Notes: generated from the letters alone by a model not told the origin. A stretch of DNA of 64,000 nt from Desulfoluna spongiiphila (GCF_900101345.1 NZ_FMUX01000018.1:62001-126000); one strand, 5' to 3'. Counted from the first letter of the stretch, positions 34,184-43,283 are shown. Program-made: numbers and translations.

Positions 34184-35881
34184 ATGGGCTTTGAGACGGA
34201 CAACCTTCCCCTTTTCGAAAACTCGAGCGACGCCATCATCGTGCTTCAGGACGGCATCATTCGAAACGTCAACGCAAATGCCGTCAAGGTCCTGCGGTAC
34301 GCAGCACAGGAACTGGTTGACCGTCCCTACGGGGACTTTGTCCACCCGGATGACGTGGCCCTGGTGGACAGTCGCTACCGAAAGCGGATGAACCACGAGC
34401 CCGTGCCCCAGGTCTACCCGTTTCGCCTCATCACCAAAGACGGAGACATCGTCTGGTTCGAAATCCACGCCATCGAGATCCTCTGGGGCGGGCGCCCCGC
34501 AAGCCTTACCTTCTTTAACAACATCACCGAACGGGTGCGGGCCCAGGAGGCCCTCCAGGAGAGCGAAAAAGTGACCCGGGGCATCTTAAACGCCATCCCC
34601 GACACCATCATCCGCATCATGGAAAGCGGTCGCATCACCACCTACAAGGGCCCGGAGGGCACCATGGTCAAGGGAAAAGCCCCTTACGCCGGCAGCCACC
34701 TCTCCGACTTTCTCCCCCGGGAGAAGTTCGAAGAGGCCATGGCCGCCATCGGCCAGGCCCTGGCCCACCACACGGTCCAGCGTTTTGAGTTCAAATGGGC
34801 GGAGGTGCGTGGCACCCAATGGTACGAGGCTCGGATCATCGCCCTTGCAGGCAGCGAGGTGCTGGGGATCCTTCGCAACATCACGGAACGAAAACGCCAG
34901 GAGCGCGCCCTCACCGAGCGCCTCCAGCACCTGGAGACCCGGGTCAAGCAGTCCCACGCCATGGGGACCATCATCGGCCGGAGCAAACCCATGCAGGAGG
35001 TCCTGGAGACCATCCTCAAGGCCTCCCGCACCTCGGCCCATGTCATTGTCTACGGGGAATCCGGCACGGGAAAGGAGCTGGTCTCCAAGGCGATCCACGA
35101 CCTGAGCGATCGAGCCGGGGGAAAATTCGTGCCCGTAAACTGCGCGGCCATTCCCGAAAAGCTCATGGAGAGCGAATTCTTCGGCTACAAAAAGGGGGCC
35201 TTTTCAGGGGCGGACCGGGACAAGAAAGGGCTCCTGGAGCTGGCCGACCGCGGTACCCTGTTCATGGACGAGCTGGGAGAGATCGATCTCAACATGCAGG
35301 CCAAACTCCTGCGCGCCATCGAAGGGGGCGGCTTCCTCCCTGTGGGGGGCCGCGAACCTGTTTACCCGGACATCCGCATCATCGCCGCCACCAACAAAAA
35401 CCCGGAAGAGCTCGTCAAGCGCGGCCGCATGCGCGAGGATTTCTTCTACCGCATCAGCGTCATTCCCGTCACCCTGCCCCCCTTGCGGGACCGCCTCGAA
35501 GACCTCCCCTTTCTCATCCACCACTTCCTTGAAAAACTGGGCACCGGGGATCAGCTGCCCGTGATCCCCTCCCATGTCATGAGCCGGCTCCAGGCCCACC
35601 ACTGGCCGGGAAACATCCGGGAACTCCAGAACGTGGTCCATCGGTACATCACCATGAACCGCATCGACCTGCCGGCTCCGGCAACACATGCAGACCTGCC
35701 CCCGGAGCCCCGGGAGAAGGGAACCCCCAGGCCCCTCAGCGAGGTCCTTGCCGAGGCTGAAAAAGCGCATATCCTGCGAACCCTGGAGGCAACACGCTGG
35801 AAAAAGGCCCGGGCCGCAGAGCTCCTCGGCCTGCACCGGAAGACCTTGTTCCGTAAACTCAAAGGGTACGGAATCGAATAG
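34184..35881 (+). CDS. PAS-domain sigma-54-dependent transcriptional activator
   Basis: A 565-residue enhancer-binding protein. Two PAS-like domains (about residues 8-115 and 125-235) replace a receiver domain, so it senses a small molecule or redox state. The AAA+ domain has Walker A GESGTGKE near 290, the sigma-54 contact loop as GAFSGA near 337 (consensus GAFTGA, Thr to Ser) and Walker B LFMDELGE near 359. A Fis-type helix-turn-helix ends the chain (ARAAELLGLHRKTLFRKL). ATG 34184 has GGAG upstream; ATG 34160 is a weaker alternative. It is followed by two palindromic sites and a sigma-54 promoter before an acyl-CoA transferase gene, its likely target. Confidence 0.92.
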   Translation: MGFETDNLPLFENSSDAIIVLQDGIIRNVNANAVKVLRYAAQELVDRPYGDFVHPDDVALVDSRYRKRMNHEPVPQVYPFRLITKDGDIVWFEIHAIEILWGGRPASLTFFNNITERVRAQEALQESEKVTRGILNAIPDTIIRIMESGRITTYKGPEGTMVKGKAPYAGSHLSDFLPREKFEEAMAAIGQALAHHTVQRFEFKWAEVRGTQWYEARIIALAGSEVLGILRNITERKRQERALTERLQHLETRVKQSHAMGTIIGRSKPMQEVLETILKASRTSAHVIVYGESGTGKELVSKAIHDLSDRAGGKFVPVNCAAIPEKLMESEFFGYKKGAFSGADRDKKGLLELADRGTLFMDELGEIDLNMQAKLLRAIEGGGFLPVGGREPVYPDIRIIAATNKNPEELVKRGRMREDFFYRISVIPVTLPPLRDRLEDLPFLIHHFLEKLGTGDQLPVIPSHVMSRLQAHHWPGNIRELQNVVHRYITMNRIDLPAPATHADLPPEPREKGTPRPLSEVLAEAEKAHILRTLEATRWKKARAAELLGLHRKTLFRKLKGYGIE

Positions 35882-35889
35882 CCCCTCGA

Positions 35890-35907
35890 CGTGGCATTTT
35901 TGCCACG
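35890..35907. promoter_or_regulatory. Upstream activator site 1 (palindrome)
   Basis: CGTGGCA-TTTT-TGCCACG, a perfect palindrome nine bases after the activator stop codon and about 165 bp before the sigma-54 promoter. Confidence 0.75.
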
Positions 35908-35958
35908 CACGCTCCAACTCCTCACAATTTCAAACAGTTGGACCCTATCCACCGATCT

Positions 35959-35980
35959 AACGTGGCACCGATGCCACGTT
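35959..35980. promoter_or_regulatory. Upstream activator site 2 (palindrome)
   Basis: AACGTGGCA-CCGA-TGCCACGTT, a perfect 9-bp inverted repeat with the same CGTGGCA arms as site 1. The two centres are 71 bp apart. Confidence 0.78.
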
Positions 35981-36056
35981 TGTCACTCCCAGGCCGACTC
36001 GGCCCCGCAAGGGCATATCCCTTTGTTTTGCTGAGTGATACGTATCGTTCTCCAAA

Positions 36057-36072
36057 TTGGCACCTCTCTTGC
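36057..36072 (+). promoter_or_regulatory. Sigma-54 (-24/-12) promoter
   Basis: TTGGCACCTCTCTTGC has GG and GC separated by exactly 10 bases and matches TTGGCAC-N5-TTGC in full. It lies about 70 bp before the start of the acyl-CoA transferase gene, downstream of the two palindromes. Confidence 0.88.
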
Positions 36073-36139
36073 TCATAAAAACATGATTCACAGTTGAGAA
36101 AATATGGTGTTTCAGGTTTTGACGGTGCAAAGGAGGAGT

Positions 36140-37486
36140 ATGAGCCGGTTCAGCAGAGAGTACAGCCAAAAATGTGTGCCCGCCGAGGAGGCGGTGAAGG
36201 TCATCAAATCAGGTGACGTGGTGGATTACGGATTCTTCAACGGCAAGCCCGTTGTGTGTGACATCGCCCTTGCGGCACGCCATGAAGAACTCCGTGACGT
36301 GGAGATCCATGTGGCCGTTACCCTGCCCCCGGTGCCCGAGGTGGTCAAGCACCCCGAAAGCTTTGTCTACCACGACCTCCAGTTCAGCAAGATCTCCCGG
36401 GTGCTTCAGCGGGACTTCAACGTGGGATTCTACTACCCCATCATGTATCACCAGGCCCCCTCCTGGTTCCGGGAGGGCGTGGCCCCCCACCGCAACGTCG
36501 TGATCTGCACGGTCTGCCCCATGGACGCCCACGGCTACTTCAACCTGGGCCTCCACAACTCCGCCACCCTGGCGGCCATGGAAGAGTCGGACTGCGTCAT
36601 CGTGGAGGTCAACCCCAACCTGCCCGTCTGCCCGGGCGGTGCCGAAGAGGCGGTCCACATCTCCGCCGTGAATTATGTGGTGGAAGCCCCCGCCGATCTC
36701 GCCCTGGCCGATCTGCCCAGCCCCGAGCCCAACGAGCAGGAACGCACCATCGCCGAGCTCATCGTGGACCACATCAAAGACGGCTCGTGCATCCAGCTCG
36801 GCATCGGCGGGATGCCCAACGCCGTGGGCAAGATCATCGCCCAGTCCGACCTGAAAAACTTAGGCGGACACACCGAGATGCTCTCCGACGCCTACGTGGA
36901 CATGATCGAATCCGGGCGCATGAACGGCTCCAAGAAAAGCCTGGACCGATACCGGGTTCCCTACACCTTTGCCATGGGCTCCAAGCGCCTCTACGACTTC
37001 GTGGACAACAACCCGGCCGCGGCCTCCTACCCGGCAGACTACACCAATGATCCCCGGGTCATCGCCCAGCTCGACAACTTCATCTCCATCAACAACGCCC
37101 TGCAGGTGGACCTCTACACCCAGGTGAACGCCGAAAGCCTGGGCACCAATCAGGTCTCGGGTAATGGAGGCATGTGGGACTTTGTCATCGGCTCCCAGTG
37201 GTCCAAAGGGGGCAAAAGCTTTATCTGCCTCACCTCCACCTTCACCAATTCCAAAGGAGAGCTCCAGTCCCGCATCCTGCCCACCTTCGCCCCGGGCTCC
37301 ATCACCACCATCCCCCGGCATATGACCGACTACGTGGTCACGGAATACGGGGCCGTGCAGGTACGGGCACAGTCCACCTGGAAACGGGCCGAGCTGATGA
37401 TCAGCATTGCCCACCCCGATTTCCGGGAAAATCTCATCAAAGAGGCGGAAGCCATGAAGATCTGGCGGAACTCCAACAAAAAATAA
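36140..37486 (+). CDS. Acetyl-CoA hydrolase/transferase family acyl-CoA transferase
   Basis: A 448-residue enzyme of the acetyl-CoA hydrolase/4-hydroxybutyrate or butyryl-CoA:acetate CoA-transferase family, moving CoA between acids in the cytosol. The catalytic glutamate is in GGHTEMLSDA near residue 245, with glycine loops QLGIGGMPNAVG near 219 and SGNGGMWDF near 341. The exact acid is not determined. ATG 36140 directly follows AAAGGAGG; an upstream frame from 36104 is unlikely. A sigma-54 promoter and the neighbouring activator make it an inducible step in fatty or hydroxy acid use. Confidence 0.9.
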   Translation: MSRFSREYSQKCVPAEEAVKVIKSGDVVDYGFFNGKPVVCDIALAARHEELRDVEIHVAVTLPPVPEVVKHPESFVYHDLQFSKISRVLQRDFNVGFYYPIMYHQAPSWFREGVAPHRNVVICTVCPMDAHGYFNLGLHNSATLAAMEESDCVIVEVNPNLPVCPGGAEEAVHISAVNYVVEAPADLALADLPSPEPNEQERTIAELIVDHIKDGSCIQLGIGGMPNAVGKIIAQSDLKNLGGHTEMLSDAYVDMIESGRMNGSKKSLDRYRVPYTFAMGSKRLYDFVDNNPAAASYPADYTNDPRVIAQLDNFISINNALQVDLYTQVNAESLGTNQVSGNGGMWDFVIGSQWSKGGKSFICLTSTFTNSKGELQSRILPTFAPGSITTIPRHMTDYVVTEYGAVQVRAQSTWKRAELMISIAHPDFRENLIKEAEAMKIWRNSNKK

Positions 37487-37500
37487 CAAAAAAGCAGTTT

Positions 37501-37560
37501 GCCTCTGGCGGCCCTGCCGGGGGCCAAACTTTTGAAAAGTTTGACAAACAGGTTTTAAGG
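37501..37560 (+). repeat. Structured intergenic repeat, copy 9 (left part)
   Basis: It begins 14 nt after the CoA-transferase stop with GCCTCTGGCGGC, then the CCCTGCCGGGGGCC and AAACTTTT-G-AAAAGTTT hairpins, and stops after ACAAACAGGTTTTAA. Confidence 0.82.
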
Positions 37561-37623
37561 TATTCTTCGTTCCATCCAAAGGTGCCTGTTTTCCGACTGT
37601 ATTCACTTTATCGAACAAGCAAT

Positions 37624-37762
37624 CGGAACGTTTTTACGGCTGGTCGCGCCGTAGCCTTCCTGCCGATGCGAGATTTATGACAGCTGGATAAGGGAAACCA
37701 GGCCCATTATCCGGTAGATCGCGCTTAGGCGTAAGGTTTTCAAGAAGCGACCCGCCGGAGGC
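37624..37762 (+). repeat. Second repeat type (B), upstream of the FadL-type gene, with insert
   Basis: CGGAACGTTTTT (37624-37635) and TTCAAGAAGCGACCCGCCGGAGGC (to 37762) match the contiguous copy at 22051, but here about 100 bp of unrelated sequence separates them. The right end is 29 nt before the start codon at 37792. Confidence 0.55.
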
Positions 37763-37791
37763 ATCATTTTGCACAAATTAAGGAGCACCAC

Positions 37792-39006
37792 ATGACATAC
37801 CGCATGAAAGCCCTTCTGGCCTTCCTCACGGGAATGGCTCTCTCGTCAACGGCCGGGGCGACCCTCATTGAGAACAACACGAACCTGAGTGCGGACTGGA
37901 CCCGCATGCCCGCCCGGGTGGCTGCCACCGACTCCGTGGACGCGGTCCTCTACAACCCGGCCGGCACCATCCGGCTGGGCGAGGGCACCTTTATCATGGC
38001 AGGCAACCAGTTCCTGCCCAAGGAGTACAGCCACACCAAGGACGGGGTGAGGCACGAGACCACCACCCTCACCACGGTGGTTCCGAATCTCTTTGCCGTG
38101 AAAAACAGCAAAAAATGGAGCGGGTTTGCAGGCTTCGGGGTCATCGGCGGGGGAGGTGCCCTGGAGTATGAAAACGGCATGATACTGGACAAGGCATCCG
38201 GCCTCACCGTCACCCAGCTGGCGGGCCTCAAGGCCATGGGAAAACCCGGTCCCATCCTGACAGAGGAGGTGGCCTCGGCCTGGGTCGGGGCCTACGTGGG
38301 CGGGGCCTGTGCCGTGAGCGACACCCTCTCCCTGTCCCTGACCGGCCGCCTGGTCTACGGAACCAACACCTATGAAATCGACGAGGGCCGGGTCTTGGAC
38401 TATGAGAAGACCGGCACGGGGGTTGCCCCCATCATCGGTCTGAACTACACCCCCAGCCCCACCGTCAACATTGGATTTCGCCACGAGTTCCGCACCCGGG
38501 TGGAGTGGGAGGTGGACAAAATCGACGGCAGCGCTGCAGAGGCCATGGCCCCTACCCTGGGCCAAAAGGGCCACACAACCCGGAAGGACTTCCCCGCCAT
38601 GACCGCCCTGGGCGTCTCCTGGAAGGCCACCGAGGCCCTCACCCTGGCCACGGACGTAAGCTACGCATGGCATGACGACATCGACTGGGAAGGGGCCGAA
38701 GAGGGCCTGGACAACGGGGTGGAGGTTGCCTGTGCCTTCGAATACGCCGTTACCCCCGGTTTTGCGGTGAGCGCGGGCTACTCCTACTCCAATGCCGGCG
38801 TGGACCCCGAAAACTACAGCACGGCCCTCTCCAAAAACGTCTACCACGGTATCTCCGCAGGGTTCATGGCCGAACCCGTTGAAGGACTCCGGTTCAACGT
38901 GGGGGCCACCAAGCTCTTTTACGAGGACGACACCGACAGCCGCGGCATCACCTATGAAAAGGATCTCTGGATCATCGGTATAGGCGTCCAGTACGCCTTC
39001 AGATAA
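37792..39006 (+). CDS. FadL/OmpP1 family outer membrane transporter
   Basis: A 404-residue outer-membrane beta-barrel of the FadL family, which admits long-chain fatty acids or hydrocarbons. The signal peptide is residues 1-22 (ending SSTAGA). The plug-like N-terminus has VDAVLYNPAGT (the NPA motif, about residues 49-59), followed by alternating amphipathic strands to a terminal aromatic residue pattern (VQYAFR). AAGGAG precedes the ATG. Its closeness to the acyl-CoA transferase suggests uptake of a fatty or aromatic acid. Confidence 0.85.
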   Translation: MTYRMKALLAFLTGMALSSTAGATLIENNTNLSADWTRMPARVAATDSVDAVLYNPAGTIRLGEGTFIMAGNQFLPKEYSHTKDGVRHETTTLTTVVPNLFAVKNSKKWSGFAGFGVIGGGGALEYENGMILDKASGLTVTQLAGLKAMGKPGPILTEEVASAWVGAYVGGACAVSDTLSLSLTGRLVYGTNTYEIDEGRVLDYEKTGTGVAPIIGLNYTPSPTVNIGFRHEFRTRVEWEVDKIDGSAAEAMAPTLGQKGHTTRKDFPAMTALGVSWKATEALTLATDVSYAWHDDIDWEGAEEGLDNGVEVACAFEYAVTPGFAVSAGYSYSNAGVDPENYSTALSKNVYHGISAGFMAEPVEGLRFNVGATKLFYEDDTDSRGITYEKDLWIIGIGVQYAFR

Positions 39007-39029
39007 GGGCTATGCCCTAAAATAATAAT

Positions 39030-39069
39030 ACATAACGACACTTCGCCTCAAATTCGTTATGTGTCGAAG
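39030..39069 (+). other. Possible pseudoknot after the FadL-type gene
   Basis: ACATAACGA (39030-39038) pairs with TCGTTATGT (39054-39062), and CTTCG in its loop (39041-39045) can pair with CGAAG just outside (39065-39069), an H-type pseudoknot pattern. The remaining bases 39070-39200 show nothing recognisable. Confidence 0.35.
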
Positions 39070-39203
39070 CAACGATCAAAAAATCATGCTGAGGATTTAT
39101 GGGATGATCCCGTCATGTGTAATTTATTCTTGGCATGGCCCTAAGACAAAGCCACACCGTCCACCCTCATACCTGGCCCTCGGTCTCACCAGCCGACAGG
39201 TAT

Positions 39204-39242
39204 AAAAAAACGCCTTCGGAATATACTCCGAAGGCGTTTTTT
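39204..39242. terminator. Bidirectional terminator
   Basis: AAAAAACGCCTTCGGA-ATATAC-TCCGAAGGCGTTTTTT is symmetrical, with A- and T-runs on both sides, between convergent genes (FadL-type on plus, TRAP permease on minus). Confidence 0.93.
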
Positions 39243-39303
39243 GATTCTCAGTCACCCGCAGCCGGGGATAGAAAAAGGGCGGTCTGGGAGCCCTTTTTGC
39301 GGG

Positions 39304-40620
39304 CTACAGGTTGGGCAGCCAGAGGGCAAGCTGGGGGAAGGCAATGAGAAGGCCCAGGGCCAGGAGCTGCATGAGAATAAAGGGCCAGACAGACTTGAAG
39401 ATATCCACCAGGGTGACCTCCGGTGGGGCCACGCTCTTGAGATAGAAGGCGGCCGGTCCGAAGGGGGGGCTTAAAAAGGAGACCTGCATGTTCATGCAGA
39501 AGAGTACCCCGAACCACACCGGGTCGTAACCCAGGCCGGTGATGATGGGCACAAAAATGGGCATGGTCAGAAGGGCCACCCCGATCCAGTCCATGAACAT
39601 CCCCAGAAAAATCAGGATCAGCATCATCACGAAGATGATCACCACCGGAGCCACGTCCAGGCCCAGGATGGCGGACTTTACGAACCGGTTGCCGCCCATG
39701 AGGTTGTAGATACCGATGAGGGCGCTGGCCGAGATCCCGATCCAGATGATCATGCCGCAGGTGCGCATGGTCTGCCGGAGGCTCTGCTGAATGACGCCGA
39801 GGTTCAGCTCCCGACGGAAGGCCGAGAGGATCATCACCGAGGCAACTCCCACGCTGGCCGCTTCGGTTACCGAAGCAATCCCGCCGTAGATACTTCCCAG
39901 AACGCAGAGAACGATGAGGCCCGGCGCCAGGATATCCAGGAGCATCTTCTTTTTCGGTTTTCCGGTGTCCGCGGGCATGCCGCTGGGCCCCAGGTTGGGG
40001 TTGAGGTGGCACCGGATGAGGATGTAGGCCATGTAAAACCCGGCCAGCATCAGGGCAGGAACCACGGCCCCGGCAAAAAGGTCGCCGATGGAGACGCTTG
40101 CCGTGAGGCCATAAATGATCAATACGATGCTGGGGGGCACCATGGTGCCCAGGCTGCCCCCGGCGCACACCGTGCCGATGGCCAGCTTCTTGTCATAGCC
40201 CAAACGCAGCATCTGGGGCAGGGCCAGCATGCCCAGAAGCACGGTCTCCCCGCCGATGATCCCGCTCATGGCAGCCAGAAACACGGCCACGATGAGGGTC
40301 TGCACAGCCACACCGCCCTTGAGGCGGCCGCCAAAGGCCTGCATGGCGTTGTACAGGTCCTTGGCGATGTTTGTGCTGTCCAGCAGGCTTGCCATAAAGA
40401 CAAACATGGGCACCGCAATGAGGGTGTACTCCCCCACGAAGCTGTAGATGCGGCTGGTGAGAAGGGGAAGGACATTGGGCCCGAACCAGCCAATGGCGAA
40501 AAACATGGCCACAAGGCCGGTGAGATAGGCCAGGGGCTGCCCCATCAGGAGCAGGACAATCATGGATCCGAAGAGAAGGAAGGTGCCTCCCTCGACCCCG
40601 AGAGACGAAAGATGAAACAT
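39304..40620 (-). CDS. TRAP transporter large permease subunit (DctM family)
   Basis: A 438-residue, about twelve-segment membrane protein that forms the transport channel of a TRAP system, driven by a Na gradient. The DctM signature regions LAIGTVCAGGSLGTMVPPSI (near residues 149-168) and SPPFGPAAFYLKSVAP near the end are present. AAGGAG-like sequence precedes ATG 40620, which follows the small subunit stop by three bases. It is the last gene of the sugar-acid operon on this strand. Confidence 0.94.
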   Translation of the reverse strand: MFHLSSLGVEGGTFLLFGSMIVLLLMGQPLAYLTGLVAMFFAIGWFGPNVLPLLTSRIYSFVGEYTLIAVPMFVFMASLLDSTNIAKDLYNAMQAFGGRLKGGVAVQTLIVAVFLAAMSGIIGGETVLLGMLALPQMLRLGYDKKLAIGTVCAGGSLGTMVPPSIVLIIYGLTASVSIGDLFAGAVVPALMLAGFYMAYILIRCHLNPNLGPSGMPADTGKPKKKMLLDILAPGLIVLCVLGSIYGGIASVTEAASVGVASVMILSAFRRELNLGVIQQSLRQTMRTCGMIIWIGISASALIGIYNLMGGNRFVKSAILGLDVAPVVIIFVMMLILIFLGMFMDWIGVALLTMPIFVPIITGLGYDPVWFGVLFCMNMQVSFLSPPFGPAAFYLKSVAPPEVTLVDIFKSVWPFILMQLLALGLLIAFPQLALWLPNL

Positions 40621-40623
40621 ACC

Positions 40624-41196
40624 CTAGTTCTCCTCTTGGCTTGGATCTGACTCGGATCCTTCGGTTAACGCCTTGATCCGGGCGATGAGCTGGAAAATCG
40701 ACTGCAGGGTCATCAACACGACCACGACAAACAGCATGGTCTTGACCACGGCCGGGGCCGGTGAGTTCAAGGCCGAACCGGACCGCAGCACCCTGAAATT
40801 ACCGGCAGGATCGAAGAAGGCCTTCTCCACCATGATGTAGCCGGCATAGGCAAGCCCGCCACAGAAAAACAGGGTGAGGACGCCCACCAAGACATCGAAC
40901 ACCTTGCCCACACGATCCGGCAGGAGATCACGCACCACCGAGACCCGGATATGGCGGTCTTCGGCCATGCAGTAAGTGCCGCCCCAGAGCATGCAGAGCC
41001 CCACCACCATGAGGGTGGTCTCATGCACCCACGCCGTGGGGCTGTTGAAGATGTAGCGCATGACGACCTCGATTACGGAGATCACCACGGCAAAAAAGTA
41101 GAGCCAGGAAAGCCTGTCTCCGATCTTGACGATCAACCGGTCCAGGGCCGTTTTCGGCGCATGGTCCGGGTCTGGGGTCGTGTTGGGATGGGTCAT
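40624..41196 (-). CDS. TRAP transporter small permease subunit (DctQ family)
   Basis: A 190-residue four-segment membrane protein; the partner of DctM. The WVHETTLMVVGLCMLWGGTY segment (about residues 57-76) is the family motif. ATG 41196 is preferred over GTG 41205, although the binding site is weak. It lies between the solute-binding protein and the large permease. Confidence 0.9.
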   Translation of the reverse strand: MTHPNTTPDPDHAPKTALDRLIVKIGDRLSWLYFFAVVISVIEVVMRYIFNSPTAWVHETTLMVVGLCMLWGGTYCMAEDRHIRVSVVRDLLPDRVGKVFDVLVGVLTLFFCGGLAYAGYIMVEKAFFDPAGNFRVLRSGSALNSPAPAVVKTMLFVVVVLMTLQSIFQLIARIKALTEGSESDPSQEEN

Positions 41197-41298
41197 GACG
41201 ATCACTCACGCTTGGGGTTTGATTAGTGGGGTCCCGCAAGAAAGGGGGCTGAAACAAAAACGGGGGTCGGACCTTGCGGCCCGGCCCCCGATATGGAC

Positions 41299-42318
41299 TT
41301 ACATCAACCCCTGGGAGGAGAGGTACGTGACGACAGCTGCGATGTACTTCTTGGCCACGGGGGACTTGCCGGTCACCTTGTCCCACTGCTCGCGAGCGAT
41401 GTTGCGGAATTTGGCGCGCTCGGCATCGGGCCAGTTGATCACTTCGATACCCTGGCTCCTGGCTTCCTTTACGGCGGCGAGGTCCTGCATTTCATACTGC
41501 CAGGCCACCTCGGTGGCAAGGCGCCACACAGCGGTCTCCAGAATGGTCTGCTGGTTTTTCGTCAGGGAGTTCCAGATGTCCTTGTTCAGGGTCACCACCT
41601 GAAGGGGCATGGAGTGAAAACCGGGGAAAAGAGGATACCGGGCGACATCGTTCATGCCCTGCTTCTGGTTGACGCTGAAAAGGGAGAAATCCGCTGCGTC
41701 GATGACCCCTTTTTCAAGGGAGGTGTACACCTCGGAACCGGGCAGGTTCACGGGGGCGGCACCGGCTGCGGCAAAGACGTTCTGGACCATCCCTTCGGGG
41801 GCGCGCATCTTCAGGCCCTTGAGGTCGGCCACACCGCGCAGGGGTTTTTTGGAGACAAAGGCTTCCACGCCGGTGACCACCACGCCCACCAGATGGACGT
41901 TGTAGCGGTCGTACAGCTCCTGGAAGATCTCCATGCCACCGCCGTAGCGCATGAACTTCAGAGCCTCGGAGGGATGCCCCCACGCCCCCACGGTGTTGCC
42001 GATGACGCCGAAGGCCAGGTCCTGACCGGCAAAGTAGCTGGGGTCGGTAAACTCTCCCTGAAGGATGCCGGCACCAACCGCTTCCATGGTCTCGTTGTAC
42101 TGAACCACGGAACCCGTGGGTGCGACGTTGATCTTGATCTCTCCCTTGGACATCTCGTTGACCCATCCGGAGAACTCCTCGGCCATCTGGTACATAAAAA
42201 TACCGGGGCGGTCCGAGCTCTGAAAGGTCCAATCCAACTTGGCAGCGGCAGATGGCATGGCAAAGCCAACTGCGACAGCGGCGGTGATCATCATGGTAGC
42301 CAGTTTCTTAAACATCAT
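41299..42318 (-). CDS. TRAP transporter solute-binding protein (DctP family)
   Basis: A 339-residue periplasmic receptor. The signal peptide ends near MPSAAA-KLDW (residue 26). The DctP core includes GLKMRAPEGMVQ near residues 170-181, with the arginine that binds the carboxylate of the ligand, and the ALxxGVIDAAD-type motif (SLEKGVIDAAD, near 205). In context the ligand is probably an aldonate such as galactonate or gluconate. ATGATG at 42318 follows AGGAGG. Confidence 0.92.
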   Translation of the reverse strand: MMFKKLATMMITAAVAVGFAMPSAAAKLDWTFQSSDRPGIFMYQMAEEFSGWVNEMSKGEIKINVAPTGSVVQYNETMEAVGAGILQGEFTDPSYFAGQDLAFGVIGNTVGAWGHPSEALKFMRYGGGMEIFQELYDRYNVHLVGVVVTGVEAFVSKKPLRGVADLKGLKMRAPEGMVQNVFAAAGAAPVNLPGSEVYTSLEKGVIDAADFSLFSVNQKQGMNDVARYPLFPGFHSMPLQVVTLNKDIWNSLTKNQQTILETAVWRLATEVAWQYEMQDLAAVKEARSQGIEVINWPDAERAKFRNIAREQWDKVTGKSPVAKKYIAAVVTYLSSQGLM

Positions 42319-42418
42319 GATTCCTCCTACGGTGTTACCTGAGTCCGAAGAGTCCGAAAGGCGCCGATGCCTGAAGAGGACCTGCGGAGTCCATAATTTG
42401 AGGTCTATCTCACATCCC

Positions 42419-42434
42419 GGCGCCATGGGGCGCC
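42419..42434. other. GGCGCC palindrome between the regulator and dctP
   Basis: GGCGCC-ATGG-GGCGCC lies in the 136-bp gap before dctP. It could be an operator or a weak processing hairpin. Confidence 0.3.
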
Positions 42435-42454
42435 AAGGGAACTGTGTCTTGGAA

Positions 42455-43252
42455 TCATCCCTTGGTATCCCCTTTGGTCAGGATATAAAGGGAGTCGGGA
42501 CGTACGGGGATGTTGAGCTCCCGCAGGTCCCTGACGGCAAAATACACCACGCGTGCCGCCGCGCTGCGCGCCTTCTCGGGGTTCCGGGAACGGATCGCAT
42601 CCAGAATATTCCGGTGGCCGTCCAGGCTCTCTTTGATGCTGGGCACCCGGGTAAAGGTCAGGCGCACGGAGAGCTCGATGGACATGCCGATAAGGGCCCG
42701 CATCCGGGCCAGGATGATGTTGCCCGAGGCGTCCAGGATGCGGGTGTGAAAATCGATGTCGCCCTGGGTGCTTTCGGGACCGCGATGGGTCTCCCCGGTC
42801 TCCATCTCCTTCAAGGCGTCTTCAATGGCCCGGATCTGCTCGGTGGTGGCACGCACCGAGGCCAGGGCCGCGGCCTCGGGTTCCAGGATCATGCGCACTT
42901 CCAGCATGTGCTCCAGAAGCTCCACGCTCATGCGGCTGTCCCGGAGCCAGGAGATCACCTCGGTATCGAGGAGGCTCCACTCGGCAAGGGGGCGAACCCG
43001 CGTGCCGCTTCCGGCCTTGGCTGTAAGGAGCCCCTTGGCCGAAAGAAACCCCACGGCCTCCCTCACCGCGGTGCGGCTCACCTGGAGCCGTTCGCAGATA
43101 TCGTTGACATGGGGAAGGGCTTCCCCGGTTTTGATGTTCCCCGAGAGAATCTGGTGGAGAAAATGCTCAATGACGATCCAGCGTACCTTGGGGTGACTGG
43201 CTGAATCGGCATGGGCAAGCAGAGTGGCTCCATCTGAGAAGTACTCTTCCAT
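42455..43252 (-). CDS. FadR-subfamily GntR regulator (FCD domain), DgoR-like
   Basis: A 265-residue regulator. The GntR winged helix covers residues 22-92 (HVNDICERLQVSRTAVREAV), and the all-helical FCD effector domain residues 105-245 (DIDFHTRILDASGN). FCD regulators bind sugar acids, and the galactonate repressor DgoR belongs to this group. It is embedded between the catabolic and transport genes on the same strand, so it probably represses this island in the absence of the aldonate. The name DgoR is inference. Confidence 0.88.
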   Translation of the reverse strand: MEEYFSDGATLLAHADSASHPKVRWIVIEHFLHQILSGNIKTGEALPHVNDICERLQVSRTAVREAVGFLSAKGLLTAKAGSGTRVRPLAEWSLLDTEVISWLRDSRMSVELLEHMLEVRMILEPEAAALASVRATTEQIRAIEDALKEMETGETHRGPESTQGDIDFHTRILDASGNIILARMRALIGMSIELSVRLTFTRVPSIKESLDGHRNILDAIRSRNPEKARSAAARVVYFAVRDLRELNIPVRPDSLYILTKGDTKG

Positions 43253-43283
43253 AGGGTCTTGTGTCCTTTGGGTTGCGGGTTAA

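Noticed and set aside
35890..35907. CGTGGCATTTTTGCCACG as the sigma-54 promoter itself
   Set aside because: GG and GC are only six bases apart instead of ten; it is a palindrome and fits an activator site, while the true promoter is at 36057.
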